Assembly (NCBI GenBank): GCA_013399855.1 | Contig: VXAY01006172.1 | Span: forward strand, 3,845-67,844 | Reading direction: 5' to 3' | Length of the DNA: 64,000 nucleotides | DNA from: Oxyruncus cristatus | Lineage: Eukaryota; Chordata; Aves; Passeriformes; Cotingidae | In this document: in pieces, positions 27,401 to 35,900 of the stretch | Position numbering within the stretch: the stretch's first letter is position 1 | Layout of the letters: the number at the start of each line of letters is the position of its first letter | Position numbers and translations under genes: made by a program | The notes under the pieces: generated by a model | Told to the model about the DNA's origin: nothing | Database searches by the model: none | What the model saw: the letters and a program-made list of their open reading frames with translations, nothing else

Positions 27401-28967
27401 TTGAGGTATTGGAAAAACTGCTGCTTGCTTTTTTAAAATCTGCTTCATCAAGTGGAAAGGGGGAAATTCTACTAGTCACCATCAATGGCTGTTTCCTTCT
27501 GCAGAAGAATCTTTTGAAGATTTCTTTTTTTCTCACACTTCATGCAGAAGCATAGACTAACAAACCCCCCACTTTTTATTCTTCTTTGACCCTCCCCCTT
27601 CTATTTTGTGAAATGGGATTTAGGGACATTATGGCTTTTACTAGTAGCTGGTGTTTGGGTTTGGTTGGTTTGGTGGTTTTTTTGGTTTTTTGGGTTTTTT
27701 TTTTTAACAACACAAACCTCAGTCTCTTTTAATGCACAGAAGGTGTATTTTAATTCTTAACATAATTTGAAAAGTGTTCAGTAACTTTGGAGCTATCCAA
27801 ACTTTTATTTGTACCTGAATGCAGGTGAATTTAGAATCAAAGCAACTTCATTGTAAAGCAAGTAAATAGCTTTGCAGTACAACCCATCTTAAAGAAAATT
27901 AAGAAATAAATGTGCTACTATATCAAGTGATTATTCTTTTTCTCTTTCCTCAGTTGCCTATTATTATGGTGGTTGCTTTCTCCATGTGCATTATTTGTTT
28001 GCTAATGGCTGGTAAGTCACTATTGATTTTAATTCCATAAAATTGGCTTGTTTCTGTGTGAGCTTCATGTAAATGGCTGCCAGTAACTATTCAGTGTAAA
28101 ATTGCTGACCCTGAGATTAGCTCAGTTGTTCAGAGCACGGTGCTAATGACACCAAGGTTGTGGGTTCAGTCCCTGTATGGGCCATTCACTTAAGAGTTGG
28201 ACTTGATGATCCTTGTGGGTCCCTTCCAACTCAGAAGATTCTGTGATTCTGCTTCTCAATCATTCTAAAAAGTGTTTGAGAACTAGTACTAAGTCAGTAA
28301 TGTGGAAAAAAAAAATGAGATGCTATAGAAAGCAGTGTTAAAACTCATGTAGAAGTCAATTAAGGGACAGTTAATTGTTCACAAATTTAGTTTCACCTGA
28401 GTAGACATCTGGCTTTATTGTAGGCTGGGTGAATCCCCAGAGGAATACCAGTGTAATTTTGGGCAGAAATACAGTTCAAAGAAGTCAGATAGAGGCATAA
28501 GCCTGTTCTGGTGGATGTTCCCTTAATCTAAATCTGTGTTGGGAGTGGTGAAGGTTTTTGCCTTCTGCTTTTTCCTTGAATTTTCCAACATTAGTGCCAG
28601 TAGAGTTCTTGACTGACTTCCATAGATGTTTGTTCGATGTGTTCCAAGAACTGTGTGGCAAACACAGTTTTCCTAGGTAAGGAAACAGAAAAAGACCTGT
28701 GAAAAACTTCTGACTTCATTTGACAACAGATCTCTGAGGGAGGCCTTGAAATATTTTGCTTTTGGACTGAAGTTAAACTCTAGTAATTGGAAATAATGAA
28801 CTAAAAGGTTTATCTGACTCTTCTTTGCAGGTGATACATGGACTGAGACATTGGCCTATGTGCTTTTCTGGGGAAGTGCAAGCTTTGGAACTTTTGCTAT
28901 CATCCTTTATAACGGCAAGGATTTTGTAGATGCGCCCAAGCTGGTCCAGAAAGAGAAGATGGACTGA
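45..28967 (+). CDS. SACM1L: SACM1L, phosphatidylinositol-3/4-phosphatase SAC1 (whole gene, 20 exons)
   Basis: SAC1 is an integral ER/Golgi lipid phosphatase that removes phosphate mainly from PI4P and keeps ER PI4P low at membrane contact sites. Twenty exons join in frame: 45-103, 8530-8627, 10004-10078, 11878-12005, 13004-13153, 15201-15260, 16879-16912, 19533-19634, 20162-20247, 20457-20543, 20959-21027, 21117-21196, 23205-23303, 25883-26021, 26250-26319, 26409-26481, 26943-27036, 27121-27213, 27954-28011 and 28831-28967. They give 596 residues, against 587 in human; the excess is an Ala/Thr-rich stretch after the start. The catalytic motif [12 protein letters not shown] is at residues 395-406, with Cys398 the expected nucleophile and Arg404 the P-loop arginine. 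Two hydrophobic segments (about 530-551 and 559-578) fit the C-terminal membrane hairpin, and the protein ends KEKMD, a KXKXX COPI-type retrieval signal. The start codon opens the only frame joining exon 2 and has G at +4. No frameshift or stop was found. Confidence 0.98.
505..656 (+). repeat. CR1 LINE 3'-end fragment, sense
   Basis: It ends in the CR1 hallmark: CAGAGGTCCCTTCCAACCC followed by ATTCTGTGATTC. The upstream text (GGAGACATTCCAAATCCACC, TGGACGCGTTCCCGCGTCAC, CTGCTCGAGGTGACCC) matches the usual avian CR1 3' UTR. It is a 5'-truncated copy within the CpG-rich start of SACM1L intron 1. Confidence 0.85.
6655..7462. mobile_element. Solo LTR of a passerine ERV family
   Basis: An ~808-bp element runs from TGTGGTGGGTTGGCCCTGG to a CA end at 7462, with GGCTC immediately before and GACTC immediately after: a 5-bp target-site duplication with one mismatch. 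It contains repeated GCTCCAGCATGGG-type blocks (around 7069, 7161) and a T-rich stretch with a long run of Ts and Cs near 6905-6990. I recognise it as the type of LTR very common in passerine genomes (TguERVL/TguLTR group); the exact subfamily is not determined. There is no internal gag/pol sequence, so it is a recombined solo LTR. The short open frames inside it are not genes. Confidence 0.8.
8530..8627 (+). CDS. SACM1L: SACM1L exon 2
   Basis: Encodes residues 20-53, including [20 protein letters not shown], nearly identical to vertebrate SAC1. The acceptor is CTTAAAG and the donor GTACTC. Confidence 0.97.
10004..10078 (+). CDS. SACM1L: SACM1L exon 3
   Basis: Encodes residues 53-78 ([19 protein letters not shown], then TIRLVAG), the start of the SAC N-terminal subdomain. 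The acceptor is TTTTCAG and the donor GTAAGG. Confidence 0.97.
11878..12005 (+). CDS. SACM1L: SACM1L exon 4
   Basis: Encodes residues 78-120: [20 protein letters not shown] and on to [11 protein letters not shown]. The acceptor TTTACAG follows a T-rich tract; the donor is GTAGGT. Confidence 0.97.
13004..13153 (+). CDS. SACM1L: SACM1L exon 5
   Basis: Encodes residues 121-170, with the conserved stretch [19 protein letters not shown] near the middle. Both junctions are phase 0. The donor is GTAAGG. Confidence 0.97.
15201..15260 (+). CDS. SACM1L: SACM1L exon 6
   Basis: Encodes residues 171-190, [20 protein letters not shown]. The acceptor is GCTGCAG, the donor GTAAAC, and both junctions are phase 0. 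Confidence 0.97.
16879..16912 (+). CDS. SACM1L: SACM1L exon 7 (34-bp micro-exon before a U12-type donor)
   Basis: Encodes residues 191-201 ([11 protein letters not shown]) plus one base. The boundary is fixed by the frame: GGA T joins TT ATC in exon 8 to give HGFITMHSC. The donor reads GTATCCTTTT, matching the U12-type 5' splice-site consensus rather than the usual GTRAGT. Confidence 0.93.
16913..19532 (+). other. SACM1L: SACM1L intron 7, U12-type (minor spliceosome)
   Basis: The 5' splice site is GTATCCTTTT, against the U12 GT-AG consensus RTATCCTTT. The branch-site candidate TTTCCTTAGT (19511-19520) is close to the U12 consensus TTCCTTAAC and lies about 14 nt before the AG used. There is no polypyrimidine tract next to the acceptor (GTGTTATTCATCAG), as expected for U12 introns. 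The rest of the intron is AT-rich with an A run near 18170-18186 and no gene visible. Confidence 0.85.
19533..19634 (+). CDS. SACM1L: SACM1L exon 8
   Basis: Encodes residues 202-236: [20 protein letters not shown], then [15 protein letters not shown]. The AG at 19531-19532 is preferred over the nearer-upstream AG at 19518-19519 because only it keeps the frame. The upstream one is part of a U12 branch-site-like TTCCTTAGT. Confidence 0.95.
20162..20247 (+). CDS. SACM1L: SACM1L exon 9
   Basis: Encodes residues 236-264 ([19 protein letters not shown], then KGSKASFVQ). The acceptor is TACATAG and the donor GTAAAG. Confidence 0.97.
20457..20543 (+). CDS. SACM1L: SACM1L exon 10
   Basis: Encodes residues 265-293, including [20 protein letters not shown], a signature stretch of the SAC domain. 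The acceptor is TTTTGCAG and the donor GTATGT. Confidence 0.97.
20959..21027 (+). CDS. SACM1L: SACM1L exon 11
   Basis: Encodes residues 294-316 ([19 protein letters not shown], then IVNL). The intron after it is only 89 bp. Confidence 0.97.
21117..21196 (+). CDS. SACM1L: SACM1L exon 12
   Basis: Encodes residues 317-343 ([20 protein letters not shown], then MANGMV and a split Arg). The donor GTACGT was chosen because AG|A TAC restores [11 protein letters not shown] with exon 13. Confidence 0.95.
23205..23303 (+). CDS. SACM1L: SACM1L exon 13
   Basis: Encodes residues 343-376 ([19 protein letters not shown], then [13 protein letters not shown]). The acceptor is GACCAG and the donor GTAAGG. Confidence 0.97.
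23304..25882 (+). other. SACM1L: SACM1L intron 13 (2.6 kb)
   Basis: AT-rich intron with short homopolymer runs (T at 23641-23654, A near 24214-24230). I see no exon, RNA gene or recognisable transposon. Confidence 0.7.
25883..26021 (+). CDS. SACM1L: SACM1L exon 14 (catalytic exon)
   Basis: Encodes residues 376-422 and carries the CX5R(T) phosphatase P-loop, [10 protein letters not shown], followed by [16 protein letters not shown]. The acceptor is TGTTAG and the donor GTAAAT. Confidence 0.98.
26250..26319 (+). CDS. SACM1L: SACM1L exon 15
   Basis: Encodes residues 423-446 ([20 protein letters not shown], then YKN). An 89-bp intron follows (donor GTAGGC). Confidence 0.97.
26409..26481 (+). 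CDS. SACM1L: SACM1L exon 16
   Basis: Encodes residues 446-470, [20 protein letters not shown] then TDYT. The acceptor is CCACAG and the donor GTAAGT. Confidence 0.97.
26943..27036 (+). CDS. SACM1L: SACM1L exon 17
   Basis: Encodes residues 470-501 ([20 protein letters not shown], then [11 protein letters not shown]). It is followed by an 84-bp intron, the shortest in the gene. Confidence 0.97.
27121..27213 (+). CDS. SACM1L: SACM1L exon 18
   Basis: Encodes residues 502-532 ([19 protein letters not shown], then [12 protein letters not shown]), the linker between the SAC domain and the membrane anchor. The donor is GTGAGT. Confidence 0.97.
27214..27953 (+). other. SACM1L: SACM1L intron 18 with a G/T simple stretch
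   Basis: About 740 bp. Positions 27651-27707 are almost wholly G and T (GGTTTGG-like units followed by T runs), a low-complexity tract. Nothing coding is visible. Confidence 0.7.
27954..28011 (+). CDS. SACM1L: SACM1L exon 19 (first membrane segment)
   Basis: Encodes residues 533-552, [19 protein letters not shown] plus a split Gly, a continuous hydrophobic helix. The acceptor is CCTCAG and the donor GTAAGT. Confidence 0.97.
28108..28253 (+). mobile_element. TguSINE1-like SINE (tRNA-Ile head, CR1 tail)
   Basis: The head (about 28110-28184) reads like tRNA-Ile(AAT): A-box-like TTAGCTCAGTTG, the GGTGCTAATGACACCAAGG anticodon arm, and B-box-like GGGTTCAGTCCC. It passes into a CR1-like tail, TTGGACTTGATGATCCTTG, then GTCCCTTCCAACTCAG and ATTCTGTGATTCTG. 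This fusion is the known structure of the passerine SINE TguSINE1. It sits in SACM1L intron 19 in the sense direction. Confidence 0.88.
28831..28967 (+). CDS. SACM1L: SACM1L exon 20 (second membrane segment, stop)
   Basis: Encodes residues 552-596: a second hydrophobic segment ([20 protein letters not shown]), then [18 protein letters not shown] and TGA at 28965. The C-terminal KEKMD fits the KXKXX retrieval signal. Confidence 0.98.
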
Positions 28968-30915
28968 ATTTGTGTGTGTGGAAAGCGGCTTGGTACTGAG
29001 GATTCTTCAGGCCACACTTGGAGTCTCTACTGACCTGCTTTCCACACCAAGTAGTGCTCTCTTGGACATTCTTCCTTGGCATTGGGGGGGATTGGGGTGA
29101 GGAAACCATGTCCCGTCGTGGTGGTAGCTTTCAACTGAGACCTGACTTGACAGTCTTAGTTGCAATGGTCTTTGGAATATTGCATTAGTGGACAGGCCTC
29201 CACTCTTACGGGGGTTAGGCAAAGACAAAAGTCAGCTTTTTGGTGTCTGGAACGTCTTAAAGCTTAAGTGGATGGCTTAAGCTCATGGTCCAACTGGGCT
29301 GTTTCGGCTGCTTTTTCTGGTCTTGACAGGAGAGAGCTCTGATGCTGTTCATGTGTCAAAGTACCCAAATGTTGAAGCATTAATAATGGAGCATCTAATA
29401 GTGGTCTCTGAACAAATATGGCTTTGTACCAATGAAAAGTCTAGGTCCAGACTTACAGCTGGATTACATTTGTTGTGATAGAGTCCATGTTAAGGAGTCC
29501 TTCGTGCATATTTGTGTGTGGATTCTTTTCACTAAATACAAAAGGTTTTTTGAATTCTAATGCTGTTCTAAAGTGAGGTTTTTGTCCTGTCTTGTTTATC
29601 TAGAACTGATGCAATATTCTGCTAATCATTGTTGGGTGAAAGGGCAGTGTAATTGGGTATTCCTGAAGTTGCAAATGTCTTGCACTGTTTCAATACTTAC
29701 AGTCTCCATATGAAAATTCAGTAGTTAGCGAGTTAAAATATAGAATTTTCTTTTCAAAGATGTAAACAGAATCAAAGAATGTAAAAGTCCTTTGCAGTGT
29801 TTATTGAACCTTCCTTATGCTAAAGTTCCAAAGTATTCCATTACTTTTAAGAATGGGTTACAACTTCATATTGTTTTGCTAGTAAGCTGCTTCTATCCTT
29901 GGTTATATTGAAATAATTTATCAAAGAAGGAATAACAACCTGAGGAGAAACGTTCTGTCTGAACTCCATATTTGCACTTGGGAGCAGCAGCTTGCTTTTC
30001 ATGCATGATACTGTAACACACACTTTAAAAAAAAAAAAAAGGAGGAAAAAAAAAAAGCCACCGACTAATTCATGCTGGTTAATATGTCTTTAAATTTAGT
30101 GCTTCCAAGGTGTATAAAAATAAGGACCAATTTTAAGCTATTTTGTCACTTAATTTTATATGGTTTGTTCAAAACCAGACATGGAACTTGCTTAAGGCGC
30201 TGTGCATTGTTTAATATTTCCTGTAAGTACAACTGTATATTCAGATTGCGAGTATAAAATTTAAATGGGGGGAAGGGAGAAACATGTAGAATACTACTAG
30301 GACTAGCACAGTTGTCACTATTGAAGCTAGAACACAAAACACTGATAGTCCAGTGTTCCCCTGTGTTATGACTGAAAATATGTACAGGTTTTTGGTTTGG
30401 GTTTTTTTTTTTTTTTTGCAACTGTTCATTTAACCTTGAATGTTTCTGGAGGCCTCTCTGGGTTTTGTGAAAACATAACCTGTTCATGAGCACTAGTACT
30501 TGCAAAGTATCTGTTTGCTTCTAGATGCTGTAATGGAAATACCAGTTGGTGGTTAACTGGAAAATCCTCTAACTTACAATTTTTAAAGGCGAACTCCCTC
30601 GTGGGCACGAAGTACAAGAACACCATAGACTCAATGTTTGAAAGTAGTGGTTCTGATGGCTCACTGGCAGGTGGAGTTTGAAGCTTGGCTCGGTTGCCTT
30701 GCGGTCTAGAACTAAGTTGTTTCATCTTTGAAGAAGTTGTTGCAGCAAAGACCAAACTTGAATTGCTAATATAAAAGGCTTGTAAGACATAGAATAATGT
30801 AGGTTTTAGAAGTTGGAAGGCATCTGTATTTCAGTGCTTTGCAAAGAGTCTGTATTTCTAAAATCACAAATGGTGTACTCCTTAATGACAATAAAATGTT
30901 CAACTTTTTCTATAT
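28968..30915 (+). other. SACM1L: SACM1L 3' UTR
   Basis: This is the untranslated tail from the stop to about 20 bases past the AATAAA at 30890. It is AT-rich, with an A-rich block at 30026-30057 and a poly-T run at about 30401-30418. No conserved coding frame is visible on either strand. The exact cleavage site is inferred from the signal. Confidence 0.7.
30890..30895 (+). promoter_or_regulatory. SACM1L: Poly(A) signal AATAAA of SACM1L
   Basis: A canonical AATAAA followed within about 25 bases by a TGTGCTGTCTCTGGTG GU-rich stretch, which suits a cleavage/polyadenylation site. Confidence 0.7.
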
Positions 30916-31639
30916 GTGCTGTCTCTGGTGCATTTTGTGTGTTGGAGTAGGCTATTCCTACGTTGCTCCTTAGGAACTGTTTCTCACTCAAAGGATGCTT
31001 CGGTTTTGTGTCTGCTCACTGCACGTGGTGATCGTGCTCTGCCTGTGCTTAAATATTGATGATCTCACACAGTGCTCAATGTCAGTTTGCACTAGTGTCA
31101 CGTTCCAGTCTTCACAGCCGTGGCTGGAGTTCTCCAGTGCTGCATCCCAGGTATCACCTCTGCTCAGTGCCGATGGCTCTTTGCCCCTTCCCTCGCAAGG
31201 GCACTTCAGAGAGTTTTATTGACCACAGCAAGAGGTTCTTGGGGTGAAAATTCCAGCTGTCTTCTCCCTTTTACTCTCACTAGGTGAATAGATTCACGCA
31301 CACACAAAATTACTGCTATTACAATTCTGGATCCTGAAGCTGTAATTTCTTTTTAAAATAAACTAATTCCTTACAGGTACTCGGCCTTGGGTTGGGTTGG
31401 GTTTTGGAATTTATTTTTTTTTTTTGAAGCTCAAAGGTTTAAAATTAAGTACTTTTTAAAAAAAAAATTTTAATTAAGTAAGGCAACTGTATCTGTGAAA
31501 CCCTAATGAAAAGCCTGGTTTTCGCAGACTGAGCACAGTACTCGTACCCCTTGTTCCATCTATCTCCCCCCCTCTTCTTGCTTCTGTTCCTCTCCCCCAT
31601 TCTTCCATCTCCCAGTGCCAGTAGGTCAAGGGAGGAAAT
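30916..31639. other. Intergenic spacer after SACM1L
   Basis: About 0.7 kb between the SACM1L poly(A) site and the CR1 copy. It has T- and A-rich runs (31410-31425, 31457-31469). No gene is visible. Confidence 0.6.
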
Positions 31640-32168
31640 CCTGCCCCTCTACTGAGCCCTGGTGAGAGGCCACATCTGGAGTGTTGTGTCCACTTCTGGG
31701 CTCCACAGTACAACAGAGACGTGGAGCTCCTGGAGCAGGTCCAGTGCAGGGCTACAAGGATGATGGGGGAAAGGCTGAGGAAGCTGGCCCTGTTCAGCCT
31801 CAGAAAAGAGAATGGAGACGGGATCTCATTGGTGCCTGTAAGTGTCTGAAGGGAGGGTGCCAAGAGGATGGAGCCAGGCTCTGCTCGGTGGTGCCAAGCA
31901 ATAGGACAAGAGGCAAGGGGCAGAAACTTAAGCACAGGAATTTCCACTTAAATATGAGGAAGAACTTCTTTACTGTGGGAATGATTGTGCACTGGAAGAG
32001 GTTGCTCAGAGAGGTTGTGGATCTCCCTCACTGGAGGTATTCAAGAACCGTCTGGACTGAATCCTGTGTCCTGGACTCCGGGACGACCCTGCCTGAGCAG
32101 GGAGGTTGGACGAGAGGGCCCGCTGCGGTCCTTTCCAACCTCTCCCGCTCTGGGATTCTGTGATTCCT
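31640..32168 (+). repeat. CR1 LINE, 5'-truncated, sense
   Basis: About 530 bp. It starts near GGTGAGAGGCCACATCTGGA, the end of CR1 ORF2. It continues through the typical AGGAAGAACTTCTTTACTGT and GAGGTTGCTCAGAGAGGTTG text, and ends in TCCTTTCCAACCTCTCCC with GGGATTCTGTGATTCC. The end touches the GC-rich island of SNRPD1. Several frames inside are open only by chance or as decayed ORF2. Confidence 0.88.
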
Positions 32169-32640
32169 CCGGGCCGCGGGGGGGCGCTGTCCCCGCGCCT
32201 CCCGATCGCCGCCGAGAGCGGCCCTTCCTGGCGCGCGCGGCCTGGCGCGACCCGCCCGAGAGCTCTCTNNNNNNNNNNNNNNNNNNNNNNNNNNNNNNNN
32301 NNNNNNNNNNNNNNNNNNNNNNNNNNNNNNNNNNNNNNNNNNNNNNNNNNNNNNNNNNNNNNNNNNNNNNNNNNNNNNNNNNNNNNNNNNNNNNNNNNNN
32401 NNNNNNNNNNNNNNNNNNNNNNNNNNNNNNNNNNNNNNNNNNNNNNNNNNNNNNCCCGCGCATCTGCGGCCGCACCGCGATGGGCCCGGCGGGGGCTCCT
32501 GGCGGCGAGGCCGCGCTCCCGCCCCGGGGCCTGCGCGGGTCGCTCAGCAAAGCCCCCCGGTTTTGGGGGGAAACACTCCCCCCGCGATGGGGTTAGCGTT
32601 GCCTTCCCGGGATGCTGACAAGCTATAAAATGGTTCCTTC
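32169..32640 (+). promoter_or_regulatory. SNRPD1: CpG island, probable SNRPD1 promoter (interrupted by a gap)
   Basis: Very GC- and CpG-rich on both sides of the N run (GGCGCGCGCGGCC before, CCCGCGCATCTGCGGCCG after), a sharp contrast with the AT-rich surroundings. It lies 250-700 bp before SNRPD1 exon 2 on the same strand, where the promoter and first exon of this housekeeping gene should be. Confidence 0.75.
32269..32454. other. Assembly gap (186 N)
   Basis: A run of 186 Ns in the middle of the CpG island. Avian GC-rich promoters are often lost in assemblies. SNRPD1 exon 1 is missing from the visible sequence and probably lies here. Confidence 0.95.
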
Positions 32641-32878
32641 TTTGTACAATAATGGCCGTTTCGCCGGGAAATAGGTTCTGGGTCCGGCAGTGTCTCATTT
32701 TGCCGTGGCTGGGCGGGACGTAGGGTTTACCGCTAAAACATTCCCAGCAGAATCCACGGGCGCCGTCTTTGAGAGCTCGGGATGGGCGGATGCTTGGTGT
32801 GCAGGCTGTTAAACACGTACGGCTCTGTGTGGGAGTGAAGGGGTTTGGGGTTTTTTTGAATGCGTTTTCAATTCTCAG

Positions 32879-32955
32879 GTTTCTGATGAAGCTGAGCCAT
32901 GAGACTGTGACCATCGAGCTGAAGAACGGGACGCAGGTGCATGGAACCATCACAG
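32879..32955 (+). CDS. SNRPD1: SNRPD1 exon 2
   Basis: Encodes residues 5-31 (split Arg5, then [25 protein letters not shown]). The acceptor ATTCTCAG and donor GTATGG flank it. The leading G implies exon 1 ends in AG, as in other vertebrates. Confidence 0.95.
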
Positions 32956-35900
32956 GTATGGCAGGATAGGAGACTGTAGCGAAGTGTTCGAGTCGCCTTT
33001 CGGCAAACAATTGGCAGCCACGGCTGGGATTGAGGTTTTTTTGTCCTGTGCTCCCTCTTGCGGGGACCCACGCTGGAAGAGAAGCTTTTGAATTCACGTA
33101 GCTCTGTGCAAGAGTGAGGTGCGTTTGTGTTTGTGTCTGGATGTTGTCGGAAGTTGCTGGGAAGAGTGAGGAGCTGTGACCAGCCGGCCTTCCATAGGCA
33201 GCCATGAAAATACTGGGGAATTTCAGTGGGTCACAGATTGTCTTTGATATGTACTAGTGGGTACTCACCCGTGGTAAGGCCAGGGTATATTTTGTGATCA
33301 GCTTTGTCTGTTTTTAAGGTGCTGCTGGTAGGCTGTAAATTCGCTGTAGCACTGGGAGCCTCTGAGCCTGACTGTGAGCTTTGCCTCCGAACAGGCTCGG
33401 GGGGAAGGAAATGAACTTTTCCAAACCGTTGCAAAGCCAGTGCCAGCGTGTTGTAGTCTCTTAGAATTTTAGCAGCATGATCACAGAATCATGGAGTGGT
33501 TTGGGTTGGAAGGGACCTTAAAGATCATCCAGTTCCAACCCCAGTGCCATGGACAGGGATACCTCCTGCTAGACCAGGTTGCTCCCAGCCCCATCCAGCC
33601 TGGCCTTGAACACTGCCAGGGATGGGGCATTCACAGCTTCTCTGGGCAAACTGTTGCAGTGGTAATGTTGTTGTGGTAGTTTTACTGCTGTATCAAACAG
33701 GTAGTGGGTATGCAGCTAAACTTCTGTAAGATGTTTTAGTGCTTCCGAATTCCACTTGTGAAATTGCAACAAGCAATAAAAACGTTGCAACTGAATCACC
33801 CAAAGAGGGACTTTTTTTTTTTTAATGGTGGCACAGATAAATGCCAAATGTTAAGTGCTGATGTGGTCTCAGGTTGGTTAAATTTTGTATGTAGGTAGTT
33901 TCTAATCAAAAACATAATTATTTCTGTTGAACATGTTTTTGCTCTGTTTAAGGTGAACTTAGATGCAAAGACATATTTGCATTGATTTAATAAGAATGTG
34001 GGTTTGAAAACATGAAGCTGGATGTGGGATTCAGGGCAAAAAGGAATCCTGTCAATGAGAATATGCCCCCCTGCTGTTGCCAGGGGTCTGTTGTGTTAGT
34101 TTGTGGGTGTTACTGTTTAGCAGGTGTTTCATTTCACTGAACAGAAAGTTGTAGGGAAAGTCTTTGTGGTTTAGTATATGGTTCTCATGTATTAAAAAAT
34201 GTGCAAAATTTTGTTTCCTTTAATAATCTCAGAGATGGACGTTGTTCTGAGCGTGTTCTTGTGAGCTTTACTTCAGAGACATCAGGTATGTAGGTGGTGC
34301 ACGTTGTGCACAGGTGAGCTGAGGAAGGTGCTTTATCTGTGTTCCTACACTCACCTCAGGCGACTTTTAGAAGCTCTTCTGCCCAGACACTCTTTAGATT
34401 CTAAAGTACAACTCGGTCAAGTTTGAATTTTATTCCAGAGGATTGCTTAGGTGCTTTTTTGGCCAGCAGCAATCTGTGGAGATTTGTCAGAGTTGAAAAC
34501 TGGCATTATTTTGCAGCCAGGTCCGTCAGCTTGGATTAAAGGTGAGTGCACCACCCCTGGTACCCGATTGCAGCATGCTCTGTTGAACCCAGCCAGGTGG
34601 GAAGCAGACACACTGCTGGTCTCCTGACCTCACTGCTTTTTCAGGCTTAATTGTTGAGCAAAGCTTCTCTCATTTTCTGCTAAGAACCTGCAAAACCTTG
34701 GAATGCAGTCCATATTTCTCAAACTGCAGTCTGCCCTTCACAGTGGTCGATGAACTGTGTTCATAATTGCTGTGCTGTTGGATGGTGCAATCTCCTCTTA
34801 TGGGTTGGCCAGAGGTGGGTTGCCAAAGGGGCAGGTTTCTTATGATGCACCTTACATGAACCAAGGCTTTGGGTCAGGTGGAGTGGAGTGGCCAGAGAGC
34901 TCTGTAAAATCCAGAAGGAGGGCAGTGAGGATGGAGGAAGCACATGGAATAAGCACAGCACAGTGGTTCTTCTGGTTCTGGCCTGATGCTCACTTGTGTT
35001 ACTTTCCTTGGTAATGCATCTTTCAGTTTATTTTTATCACAAAGGGTTGTTTGTACAGAAGTTGAACACATTAAAATTTTGCTCCTGTGTACCCTGACAG
35101 GGTGCCCTGTTGCTAAATTAGCAGGTGTTTGTAAACAGCAGTGTCAGTCTTTTGCCTCTGTTTTGATTTGAAAAAGGTACTTTTGTTTTGATCTTCATAG
35201 CTGGAGATCAAATCCCATGGAAAGCTTGTCATGTAAAAAATAAAAACTTTCTAATTGCTTCTCATGGCTGTTATTTAATACATGCATCCAGCTGAGATTG
35301 TTTCTGGTTTTGGATTATACATAGCACAGCATAGTGGGCACAGTACTGATCCCATACAGTCCTTACATACTGGCTGTTCACAGTGTGTAAGCACAGTGGT
35401 TGTTCCTTACAGAAAACAAATGCTGCTTTGGTGGTTGGATTTTCCTAAGGCTTACAGAAAAACCTCTGAGGTTTTACTTCTTTTTAAGGGAGTAAGGACA
35501 GTATTAGACTTCTGTAATAAGCAGCAGTTTATTTATTGTTCAGAAGAACTGATTTAACCATTGGCTACTGGATATTTAACCACTGGCTACCTGGCTATTG
35601 CCAGGACCTGGATAAGGCTCTCTAGCAATAAGGTGTTAAAGGCAGCAATTGATAACTTATTGGGCATAATTTAAGAAAGAAAAAGACACGTAGTTTCATT
35701 CAGGTGCAGGGTGAATGAACTGATGAGTGGCAGAAGCAGGTATTAATGATCAGGCTAGATCTTGAAGCATGTGCGTTCTTAAAAATAGGCAACAAGAGAC
35801 CTCATCCCTGAAATCAGGCTTGTGTTGTTTCAGGAGTGGATGTCAGCATGAATACACATCTCAAAGCAGTGAAAATGACACTGAAGAACAGAGAACCCGT

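Noticed and set aside
28110..28184. Possible tRNA-Ile(AAT) gene
   Set aside because: The acceptor stem does not pair properly, the box sequences are decayed, and a CR1 tail follows directly. It is the head of a SINE, not a tRNA gene.
30146..30755. Frames of 109-119 codons on the - strand
   Set aside because: They lie opposite the SACM1L 3' UTR, with no splice structure or known similarity.
31474..31947. 157-codon frame on the - strand
   Set aside because: Most of it is antisense to the CR1 copy and it has no recognisable protein features.
32006..33205. Long open frames (up to ~400 codons) on both strands across the N run
   Set aside because: They are open only because Ns translate as unknowns. 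The flanks are CR1 sequence and CpG island, and the true gene is SNRPD1 on the + strand.
35718..35820. Possible C/D snoRNA in SNRPD1 intron 2 (CTGATGA ... CTGA)
   Set aside because: The C box has the wrong first base and no terminal stem flanks the boxes. It is likely chance.
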